Assembly: GCA_025435555.1 (NCBI GenBank)
Contig: JAIWWG010000047.1
Span: 206,497 to 270,496, forward strand
Direction: 5' to 3'
From: Chytriomyces cf. hyalinus JEL632
Taxonomy: Eukaryota; Chytridiomycota; Chytridiomycetes; Chytridiales; Chytriomycetaceae
Length of the DNA: 64,000 nt
Shown: one piece after another, positions 55,137-63,251 of the stretch
Layout of the letters: every line of letters begins with the position of its first letter
Position numbering within the stretch: position 1 is the stretch's first letter
Program-made: the position numbers and the translations under genes
The notes under the pieces: model-generated
Told to the model about the DNA's origin: nothing
Seen by the model: the letters and a program-made list of their open reading frames with translations, nothing else
Database searches by the model: none

Positions 55137-55859
55137 ATGAGTCTGCTCTCACTGCTGGCCGAAGCAGCACTATGCGTGATTGACACGGACCGCAAGGAAG
55201 ACATGACAAGCACAACAACAACAACAACGGACTCGGACAAGTCACCCCGACGGGCCTCGCTGGCGTCTCGATCGGCGTCGTCGTGCTCGCCCACTCACTC
55301 GCACGCTTGTTCAACCACGGACCTCATCGGTGAACCCGATGAATGGTCGCATACCGCTAATGAGCCGCTGCTGTCGCAAAAAGCAGGCATCGTGCTGCCC
55401 GTCATCATGCCCGACAATCAACAACGCAACAAGCACGGCAGGCGATACCAGTGCGAAGTGTGTGCGAAGCTGTTTCAAAGGAAGCATCACTTGGTGAGTT
55501 GTGTCTGTCTGTGTTTTTTTTTACTTTTCGGAGGAGCATTGCTTGAGAGGGGGCGGCAAATGCTGTGTTGTCAAATGTTGGCTTTTTCATTGGCGATTCT
55601 GACTCATCACAATCAGGTCTCGCATCTTGTTTCACATACAGACAGTAAGCCATTCCGCTGTGCCATCCCTGGCTGTGACGCATCGTTTAGACGCACGCAG
55701 GACATGCGACGGCACATGCGCAAAGTTTTTCACAAGCCCGTTGATTTGCCGCAAGCTGATGCTGACTTTAAAATCCCAGTCCCAGACACTCTCTCGGCCT
55801 CGCTACTGCCCCCATCTGCGGACCATCATGACGCTGCTTTATACTCGCATTCGGCATAG
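55137..55859 (+). CDS. two-finger C2H2 protein, array gene 10
   Basis: Exons 55137..55493 and 55617..55859, 199 residues. Start MSLLSLLAEAALCVID resembles MFALDLLASAAL of gene 9. A Thr run and a Ser/Arg-rich segment precede the fingers: YQCEVCAKLFQRKHHLVSHL with VSH, interrupted by the intron after HHL in phase 0 exactly as in array gene 2; and FRCAIPGCDASFRRTQDMRR with HMRKVFH. A 38-residue tail follows. The 123 nt intron is a multiple of three with no stop, so retention would insert 41 residues into finger 1 and break it. Confidence 0.87.
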   Translation: MSLLSLLAEAALCVIDTDRKEDMTSTTTTTTDSDKSPRRASLASRSASSCSPTHSHACSTTDLIGEPDEWSHTANEPLLSQKAGIVLPVIMPDNQQRNKHGRRYQCEVCAKLFQRKHHLVSCVCLCFFLLFGGALLERGRQMLCCQMLAFSLAILTHHNQVSHLVSHTDSKPFRCAIPGCDASFRRTQDMRRHMRKVFHKPVDLPQADADFKIPVPDTLSASLLPPSADHHDAALYSHSA

Positions 55860-56867
55860 TTTTTAATTGTTTTTTTTTTTTGACTGAACTTGCCATGTCT
55901 ATTTGTTTTTTTGTTTTTCCTTTTCCTTTTCCGTTTCGGTTTCCTGTCCTATATCACTCTCTCTTTATCACTCTCTCTCTCTGTCTTTTCCTTTTTTTTT
56001 TTTTTTTTTTTTTTGGTTCATGGTATTATTTCTCCTTTCCCGGAAGCATCAAATGTCCAGTATCATGTGCATCATGCATGTTATTTTGTAGCATTTTTCT
56101 TCTTTTTGTTTCTTTCCTTTTTGTTTTCCAAGGCTTTCTTTCTTATCCACTGCTGATGCAGTATGCACACCCACTCCTCACGGCGTTATTTAAAAATGGC
56201 TGATGCGTCTCTCTATTTTTTTTCTGCGGGGTGTCAACACTGTTTTCTTTTCTTTCATTATTTTTGGGAAAGGGCAAGAATGCAAATCTATTTTCGGTTA
56301 TAGAATTTTTTGAAAACAAGAAGCTCTTTTTTCTGAACTTGGTGATCAGCTGGGCAAAGAGAAACAGTAGTTTTCATTTGTGGCCTCTAGTTTATACCTT
56401 TGTGGTTGTTGGAAAGGTATGGCTTTCTGCTGCAAAAGAAGCAATGCACGTTCGTGAAATGTCTGTGGAACAGTTGTTAGACCAGTCTTGTGAATGCATC
56501 CAATAAATGGGATGGAATAAATGCCCAGTGTGCTTTCTTTTTTCCTCCAGATTCCCAACTGCAGCAGACATGCATTGACTTGGCCATCAGATACATACAA
56601 AAGATTCTGTTCCAACAAGTCAAAGTGAGGAACACAAAACTGCACCAGAACAAGAACTGTTGGCATTTTGCTGCAAACTTCAACCCCAAAAATTGTTAAC
56701 TCTTTTGGTTGACAGGAATTTTTTATGAAGAATTTTGTCAGATAAAAATTTATCCATTAAAGCATGGTTCGGTGAATATTATCTCTTTCCATCTTGATGT
56801 CAGACCATCTTCTCCCAATGGCTTCGCATTAGTAAGGGTTAACATAGTGCTACGTGTCCTGAATTTC
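55860..56867. other. T-rich intergenic region at the array edge
   Basis: Long pyrimidine runs (T up to about 23 near 55,991-56,013) and CTCTCT repeats. From about 56,230 the composition shifts to higher A+T with short broken frames. A segment near 56,388-56,420 resembles the tRNA-like head of the SINE copy at 57.1 kb. No gene could be supported. Confidence 0.4.
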
Positions 56868-57135
56868 GGCCTGATTGCAAACCAGTGTTGCATGTAGACG
56901 GTACTCTTCTTCCCTATACTCCTCTTCCCAGTAAATATTCATCCTCTAATAGCGTCATAGTATCCTTGTCCTGCCTGCTACACCACAGGGGACATGAATG
57001 GGATAACTTCTGCTCATGACAAACAGGAAAAGTAGCACAATACCTCAAACCTCTCTACAGCGAATATCGAACTCACATGGCCTCTAGCTTTCACCTTTGG
57101 ATGCTGACCATTAATACCACCTCCTTAGAGGAATG
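56868..57135 (-). mobile_element. SINE-like element, copy 1 (minus orientation)
   Basis: Reading the minus strand from about 57,135: a tRNA-like head with an A-box-like TGGTATTAATGGTCAGC and a B-box-like GAGTTCGATATTCGC, followed by a body whose last 120 nt (56,868-56,987) is repeated in inverse orientation at 57,868-57,987 with about 85% identity by eye. Internal Pol III promoter boxes plus a shared body are the signature of tRNA-derived SINEs. Element ends and target-site duplications were not defined. Confidence 0.5.
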
Positions 57136-57239
57136 ATTCAGAGCACTTCCATGTGTTGACTGCTAAGACCCTGTTAATGCTGCTGGGACTACAACACATT
57201 TGGATCCTCCTAGAGGAACATGCCACAGTTTTGTACTCA

Positions 57240-57295
57240 TACAGGTATTTGATCTATGTCGCGTCTAGTTCAGAGCCACCTTCCCTAGTTGATTG
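57240..57295 (-). repeat. second tRNA-like head fragment
   Basis: On the minus strand GGTGGCTCTGAACTAGACGC followed by AGATCAAATACC resembles degenerate A and B boxes. It lies just upstream (minus strand) of SINE copy 1, so the element could be a dimeric head. Confidence 0.3.
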
Positions 57296-57595
57296 ATTTT
57301 AATGTACTTCTAAATTTATTACAATGTCTCAGGGCAATCTCTTGCCCATAAAGTAAAATAACAACAAACAGTAAAATAAACAAAAGAAAAGAAAGAGGAA
57401 AGAAAGAAAGAGAAGAGCTAACAACCTAGCCCAAAGAAGAATAAACCCCATGAATAACAGGCTGGACGTACCTGAATCTGTATTAGTTGGTATTGCTCCC
57501 TTGCTTTTGAGCACATTAGACCTGCACTCCAGAGTCGGGCAGCAGGCCAACTGCTTGAGACGCTTTGCTATGTTTGCCTCCAAAGACTCAAATGG

Positions 57596-57877
57596 ATGCT
57601 TGTTGTTGTTGGTGATGGCCAAGGACATTTCCAACAAAGTTTTTTTCCTGAGTGTTCTAATAGAATTGATCTTTCCCTTTCTGTTTTTGCCAAATTTTGC
57701 ACAAGGTGCCAAAAAACCAAACCCAGTCAGGTGCTTGTGGGACTGACTGGCAAGCCCACAAAATCTTGTTTTCAATGCAACAGCAATGTGAGAGAATCTC
57801 AAATCTTGAGAAAAAATGTGTGTTTGGCAGCTTTGGCTGGTATTGCCCAAGAAAAAGGGAATGCCCTTGTGGTGTAG
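57596..57877 (+). pseudogene. ORF fragment with a CxxC...CxxC cysteine cluster
   Basis: The open frame contains FCTRCQKTKPSQVLVGLTGK followed by PTKSCFQCN, that is C-x2-C-x17-C-x2-C, a plausible zinc-binding cluster. There is no ATG at a sensible place and the frame runs into a SINE copy, so it is probably a relic. Small cysteine clusters of several types are known accessory domains of KDZ transposons, and a KDZ transposase relic lies about 5 kb downstream. Linking them is inference. Confidence 0.4.
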
Positions 57878-57987
57878 CAGGCAGGACAAGGGAACTATGA
57901 TGCTATCAGAAGATGAATACTTGCTGGGAAAAGCAGTATAGAGAAGAAGAGTACCAACCACATACAACATCGGTTTGTAATCAGGCC
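57868..57987 (+). mobile_element. SINE-like element, copy 2 (body only)
   Basis: A 120 nt segment beginning TGTGGTGTAGCAGGCAGGAC that matches the inverse of 56,868-56,987. It sits inside the inverted-repeat element. Confidence 0.55.
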
Positions 57988-58153
57988 AAAATCAAAGACT
58001 TGTAATGCTATTGTGAAGTAATGACTGTTATTCACAGGGTTTATTCTTCTTCCTTGCTAGTTGTTAGTTCTTTTCTTTCTTTCCTTTTGCTTTTGTTTTA
58101 TTTATTGTTCATTGTTATTTTATTCAGGGGCAAGAGATCACCCTGTGACAATG

Positions 58154-58552
58154 CCACCTAGTCTGACAAAAGGGGTTGAGAAAAATCAGAGTTTCTTGTG
58201 CTGAATAAAATGATTGATATCAGTTGCTTGGTGACCTGCACAATGTTTTAAGAAAAAGGACTTAGAATGGACGCGTGACATGGGCCAGCCAAAGCAAGCA
58301 GGTTGACCAAAAAAAGTTACTCTGTAAATACCTCAGATGCCATTGACACAGGAACAGAAAAGTCGAGTGGCACATGAAGTTGACAATGCAGGACTGGTGA
58401 ATCAAAAAAGCTGCCTCAAAAGAATTGATTTCTTGAGCCGGGAGCTGCAATGTGATGCTGTAACAATGACGGTATTTGCAATCTTCATCTATTTCAATAC
58501 AGGAAGGCCCAGTTGAGGGCATGCAGTTGTTCTCAACAAGCTTTCATTTTAG
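58154..58552. other. non-coding or decayed sequence
   Basis: About 400 bp with stops in all frames; no repeat partner or gene was recognised. It ends with a possible splice acceptor (TTTCATTTTAG) just before the HMG-box relic. Confidence 0.3.
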
Positions 58553-59123
58553 AATTACATTCGCAACTATCGGCAGCAGAAGGGAAAGAGCACTGCCAAG
58601 CCTAGAACAGGACCAGAAGAACTTGCTCGCGATGAGCCTGGTCAGCAAACTGACGAGAATCCCTTGCATGAACTCGATGAGCTTGTGGTTCAGAAGCCTT
58701 GAAAACTGCGCATTACTGCTTTAGAAAACTCGTCAGGTTACAATCTGTTTTTGCACCAGCTTGGGAAGAAACTTGAAGGTAAGACAGCTGGCTGTACCAT
58801 ATATTGCGACAGCAGTAACAACAGTTCACGCAGATATAAATAAACAAAGGAGAAGGGAGGACAGTCAGGCTGAACTGGTTCAGATGAAAGATTTTCAAAT
58901 GGTTACCTCACACTCCGGAGATCAGGTTGTCAGTAAATGGGCTGCTTTGAGTCAAGAAGAGCGAAATGAGTTTGAAGCTGCGGCAAAGTCAGCAAGTGAG
59001 GAAAAATCAGTCTTGACAAGCACTGAGGCAATACTGGAGATGCAGCGAAAATCTTACTTGGTAATGGTTGCGGGCATAAAGAACTTTGGTTGGTTGATCA
59101 TTGCAGCTTTATTACATTTGTAA
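58553..59123 (+). pseudogene. HMG-box protein relic
   Basis: One frame from 58,553 reads NYIRNYRQQKGKSTAKPRTG, meets an in-frame TGA at 58,700-58,702, then continues ENSSGYNLFLHQLGKKLEG. After a frame change (intron or frameshift) it reads VVSKWAALSQEERNEFEAAA KS. The pair SGYNLFLHQ ... W..LS..ER..FE..A is the HMG-box pattern (helix 1 aromatic segment and helix 2). The stop and the frame change suggest decay, though a GTAAGA donor at the frame change allows an intron. HMG boxes occur in transposon-encoded accessory proteins as well as in fungal mating and chromatin proteins. Confidence 0.45.
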
Positions 59124-60139
59124 ATGTTATACATTTAGTGAAGAATGGTGGATCGCATATTGGCTGGCATATCAAGGCTGCCATTTGAAGTCGACAATAG
59201 TCGCCGCATTAGCACTTTGGCTCTAGGAGACTTTGCTGAACAAACAATGAGACAGTCAGCAAGAGCAGATATAAACCACCAGCCAGCAAGGGTGTTTGCA
59301 TATTTGGATTTAAAACACACAATGGAGTCCAATGGTAAGATACTTACTCGCTCGAAACCTGTCGGTGGAGCATGACGTGCAACATTCCAAAGAGATTTGC
59401 TCAGAAAATATCAAGTGCTCAAACCTGGTGCAAAGAAAGTACCAATCATTGACCTGCAGCAAGGAAAAATTAAGGGAGTTCGAATGATAAGTGCGTTCAA
59501 AAAATCTTTGATTGCAAAACCACACTCACAAGCAAACAACTACAAATAGACTGGCCAAGTGCTGTGACTAGGACAGGAAGCTTCAATGAGAAAGAGCTTG
59601 GCATACTGGAGCGAAATTCAGTGTCATTTGTGGAAACTGCTGACGTTGTGGCAGGTTTTGAGGACATTGACAGTGTGACACCTGCAAGTGAAAATGGTGA
59701 TGAAGAATCTGTTTTAATTGAAGATTGATGACTCATATCTGTGCAATTGTTAGGATCAAGTTTAACAGCAGGTGAACTGGATTCGGCATTGCATGCAGTC
59801 ATTGGATCTAGCAGAAGTGTTGAATATCAGTCTCAAGTGATGGAGCACTGTTTACTTCAATAAAGGTTAATTCTCCCCAATTCATCTCTTATTCTCTACT
59901 GCAGATAAAGAAGAGTCCTGCACCTCACCATTCCACCAACCTCAATACAAATGGGCATGAATTATGACATTGAGTAGGGTAAACGTCTAGTAGATAACAA
60001 GGAATGAATAAACGAATCCTCATGTTCTATAAAGGGTGCAGACTTGTAGATGGCGATAGCTTATTCCACTACATGATTTCAACTATTCTTGCTCTGATCA
60101 AGCATAAACATGGTTGGAAAGCAAATGTTTAGAATTTAT
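59124..60139. other. decayed coding-like stretches
   Basis: Protein-like but broken frames follow the HMG relic on the plus strand: 59,145-59,375 (ILAGISRLPFEVDNSRRIST, ending KPVGGA), then a fragment SFVETADVVAGFEDIDSVTP near 59,625-59,690. They may be remaining parts of the same element-encoded protein. From about 59,850 no coding signal is seen. Confidence 0.3.
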
Positions 60140-60270
60140 ATGATTCTGGCATAGCTGTTAAGGTTCGCGACCACAGACCTGCAGGTCACTGGTTCAACCC
60201 ACACTGCTGCCAACTTCATGCAGCTATCTTCTGATCTTTATAGGGAAATAAGCAGAAGAAGAGGAAATAG
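60140..60270 (+). mobile_element. SINE-like element, copy 3, with clear A and B boxes
   Basis: TGGCATAGCTGTTAAGG is a good A box and GGTTCAACCC, about 40 nt later, a good B box. They are followed by GCTATCTTCTG...GGGAAATAAGCAGAAGAAGAGG, which resembles the body of copies 1 and 2. It does not fold as an intact tRNA gene by eye, so a tRNA-derived SINE is preferred over a functional tRNA. Confidence 0.5.
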
Positions 60271-60699
60271 AAATCACCTTAGACAAGTATTCTATTACCA
60301 CTTTTGTATGACTAATATGTCAAGCCAGTCAAGCAATTAATCAATAACCTTACCCACTGTGGGGATATTGATTATAATTGACAAGCCTTTGCTGTCAGCC
60401 CAGTTCTGATTAATGAATCAGCCTGAAAACTGATTTGTGAGCAATGACTCACTTTTTCAGCAATTTCAAACTGGAAAATGACAAATGAGTGATTTCACAT
60501 CCATAATGACTTTTCTGACTGAAAATCTCAATTATGACAAATGAAATGGAAAAAAAGGTGGCTGAGAAGTGAAATTGAAGAAAGCCTAATTAGATTTTAT
60601 GGGAGCCAAAAATGTATATAAGGAGAGCTGTTTTGATGTGTTGTGATTCACCTTAAGATAATAAATATCATAAAAGCCCAAGAAATCAAAACCAAACAA
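60271..60699. other. A+T-rich sequence without recognised features
   Basis: No gene, repeat partner or RNA structure was recognised in this stretch. Confidence 0.3.
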
Positions 60700-61157
60700 G
60701 AAGTTTAACTTCAACCAGCTTTGAAATTCCGGCGTATGATGGAGCTGAAAAGGCGCATCAATCTTCAATGGATGAAAGTGATCTTGAGGCACTCTCAACA
60801 CTGCTTGATGAGGAAGTGAATGGAAACTGAATGCCAAGAAACCATCTGCAGTCAACAGATGAGTTAGGTAATAAAGAAATTGCGCCTTTCTCAGGTGAAA
60901 TACCTTCTTCTTATGTTGCATTCCACAGCAACGTACCAAACTTGAAATCAGCCAAATCAGGCCTATTGGCAGGATGCATTCTTGGAATTGCTGTGCAATC
61001 TGCATCAGATGGCAGACACATAATCAAATCTCTGGCACTGTTATCAGTGCTGCATAAATATGAATTGCTTTTGTCCATGCCGTCCATGTTGGTGATGTGT
61101 TTCAGTGCACCATTTTGCTTGTTCATGACAGAAGTGCTTGAGTGTTTGTTTCGATGA
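60700..61157 (+). pseudogene. broken coding-like region of unknown origin
   Basis: The frame near 60,718-60,830 reads FEIPAYDGAEKAHQSSMDES and continues DLEALSTLLDEEVNGN before TGA. Right after it an ORF starts MPRNHLQSTDELGNKEIAPF at 60,831. Both look like protein but neither is recognised. They sit among element relics, so a decayed transposon gene is likely. Confidence 0.3.
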
Positions 61158-61588
61158 AATCCAGCAGCACGCTTGTGTTTGGAGTGAGGCTGTGACTAAT
61201 GCGCATGAAGATGGGATGCTGCAACGTGTTTTTGGCACAATGTGGCAGCTGTTGATTGAACAGATTGCAGGCATTGCTGGCAACTGAGTAGGCTTGTTCT
61301 GATTTCCATTCTGAGTGACGTGTGAATGGCTGCTCTGATTGACATCGACAGGTAAATCTGGAACAGTAACGTAAGTCTGCTGTTAGGATCAAGCAAGATA
61401 GACATACGCAGAACATGCACAGCAGCAGCACACATGGCAGCAGGTACAGCAACACAACACATAAATCAGCAGGGTGTCTGTAATGAGGGGTTGTTTAGCA
61501 GGTAACTAGATTTGGAGCTGTGAATGTACAGAATTCCCAACTCCCTCTGGAAGCACACATTGCATGATAAGTTGCAGGGGAAGGTCCT
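61158..61588. other. unassigned sequence
   Basis: Short frames on both strands, none convincing. Ends in the long G run. Confidence 0.25.
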
Positions 61589-61611
61589 GGGGGGGGGGGG
61601 GGGGGGGGGGG
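61589..61611 (+). repeat. uninterrupted run of 23 G
   Basis: Twenty-three consecutive G residues, followed by TGGTGCTGC. It may form a G-quadruplex or mark an assembly problem. Confidence 0.9.
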
Positions 61612-61686
61612 TGGTGCTGCACACTGGCAGCACAGGGAGCGTGGGTGTTGCTGAGAGCAGTGGCTAACTTTTATTTTGGTGTTTTA

Positions 61687-61732
61687 AAATGGGGCGCTTT
61701 CAAAAATGGGGCGCTTTCAAAAATGGGGCACA
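61687..61732 (+). repeat. short tandem repeat, unit AAATGGGGCGCTTTCAA
   Basis: About two and a half copies of a 17-nt unit (GGGGCGCTTTCAAAAAT) in direct tandem, seen directly, 80 bp after the G run. Confidence 0.7.
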
Positions 61733-62194
61733 CAAGTGGACAGCTGAGCCAAGTACAACACAGGAAATAATTTCATTACGTGTCTAAGACATCAATTAAC
61801 ATGCAGTTTCTTTGTGTACCCCTCACTGTATTTTAAAGTACCGTGCATGCTGAATGCTGCCATGCTTGTTAACTGCAGCCAAGAATGAACGTGAAGATGC
61901 GTTTCAAAACTACAAAGACTGCTGAAAGCAGGCCAAACCCATTCCAAATGCTTTTTATAGCAGATCTCTGGAGGTATGTGCATAATACATAACCATGCGT
62001 GATTGTTCATGGGTGATTATGCTTGATCAGGCAGCGTTGCTTCTACCCATTGTTGCCAGATTCAAACTCAACGGTTTTGATTCAAGATTTATACAGCAAG
62101 GTTAAGGCACTAGCAAATACAAACCATTTTGTCTTGCTCTCTTTGAGAAATCAATCCACATGGTTTCGTGCCACTGTCCTATATTTTCGAATCT
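61733..62194. other. sequence downstream of the transposase relic
   Basis: No feature recognised. It is the 3' side of the minus-strand KDZ relic and could contain its terminal repeat, which I could not identify. Confidence 0.25.
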
Positions 62195-63251
62195 TCATTT
62201 GAAAATGTAACGGTGAATCTTAAGTTTGAATCCCTCATGAACCTGATCTAAATGCGCAATCACATATGGCTGCCGGCTTTCAGTATAGTGGCGAGCCAGG
62301 TCCCGACCTCGTTCAAGAAATGAAAACTCCTCCTTCAATTTCCTTGTCAGAATCACTTTGAATGCTTCCTTACATAACAATGGACTGTCACAGATATCAA
62401 CAGCCTTCAGTTCCCGTATCCATTGACCGTTCTGATTATCAATGCGCATTTCGTAGAACTTGATGAAGTTGCTCAGTGCATGCTGCCAGTGATAAACATC
62501 TTCAATGCCTCGCCAGTACTTCTGCCAAAATTCCTCGCAGCTGACTGTACTGGGATTGGACATGACGGCGAAGTTTCGATGCAATGTTTGTGCCCACATG
62601 ACTCTGAAGAATTCGCTTTGTTCGCGCAATTGCGCAACCTCGTTCATCTGCTTGTTCGCGAAGTAAATACATTTCTTCCTCAACTGATGAGACACCAACT
62701 CTTCGATTGCGATGATCTTTGAGCATATTTGTTCGCCAAGCACTATTTTCATTAATGAAGTTTAAATAGCTGCCTACGTCTTTTGGTTCTTTGATGTGGC
62801 TTTCAACCCAAGCCAAATCAGCATATGCTAGATCCAGTTTACGCCGAATGACTTTCAGGGCAGACCGCACCTTTGAGGAATTGTAGTCTTCAACAATGAG
62901 GGCAATATCCAACTCCCGATTGCCTTCAGTTTCTCCAACTGTCAGCCCAATACTTTTTGCCAGTCTCGAGTTCTCTCGCTCCACTCCCTCTCCATTCAAT
63001 TTTGTTCCAAGCCCCACAAGAATTCACAGGCTGAACTTGATTTGACAGTCTTTAGAATGGGCTTGAGCGTGCATAGATGGAAGGACTGCGATGTAAGGCG
63101 GTTCGATTTGAGATTGGCACATATATGGTTGCTGCAAATGTGCCACTTCTTTGCATATGACATCGTATGACAGCACCAATTCGCGATTTGGGTACTGCTT
63201 CCGAATCATCTTTATGACTGTATCGCAGTATACAATGTCAAGTTCTACCAA
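62195..63251 (-). pseudogene. KDZ-type transposase, broken and 5'-truncated
   Basis: Minus-strand frame entering at 63,251 reads SYDVICKEVAHLQQ, then LPSMHAQAHSKDCQIKFSL, a TGA at 63,024-63,026, and in the same frame LVGLGTKLNGEGVERENSRL. The order (I/L)SYD..C, then P..H..AH...C...FSL, then G.G...GE..ER is the conserved core of Kyakuja-Dileera-Zisupton transposases. A frame change near 62,750 is needed to continue into EEFWQKYWRGIEDVYHW and the C-terminal helices, which end at 62,195. The upstream part, including any N-terminal cysteine cluster, is missing and replaced at about 63,240 by an unrelated plus-strand ORF. Described only as found; inactive. Confidence 0.7.

Larger units (their letters stand above)
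57322..58153. mobile_element. element with about 130 bp imperfect inverted terminal repeats
   Basis: The left arm 57,322-57,460 (CAATGTCTCAGGGCAATCTC, TTGCCC, then an A-rich purine tract and GAATAAACCCC) is matched inversely by 58,026-58,153 (ends GGGCAAGAGATCACCCTGTG, ACAATGC). Between the arms lie a cysteine-cluster ORF (57,596-57,877) and SINE copy 2. About 830 bp overall. It could be a non-autonomous DNA element, or two inverse copies of one repeat. Neither a direct target duplication nor a transposase inside it was found. Confidence 0.45.

Noticed and set aside
57329-57970. 213-codon minus-strand ORF with a hydrophobic end
   Set aside because: Its hydrophobic end is the A-rich purine tract of the inverted repeat read as Leu/Phe, and its frame crosses two repeats; the plus-strand cysteine cluster is the better reading.
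60140-60215. Possible functional tRNA gene
   Set aside because: A and B boxes are good, but I could not form a complete acceptor stem and anticodon arm, and related copies lie nearby; a SINE head is more likely.
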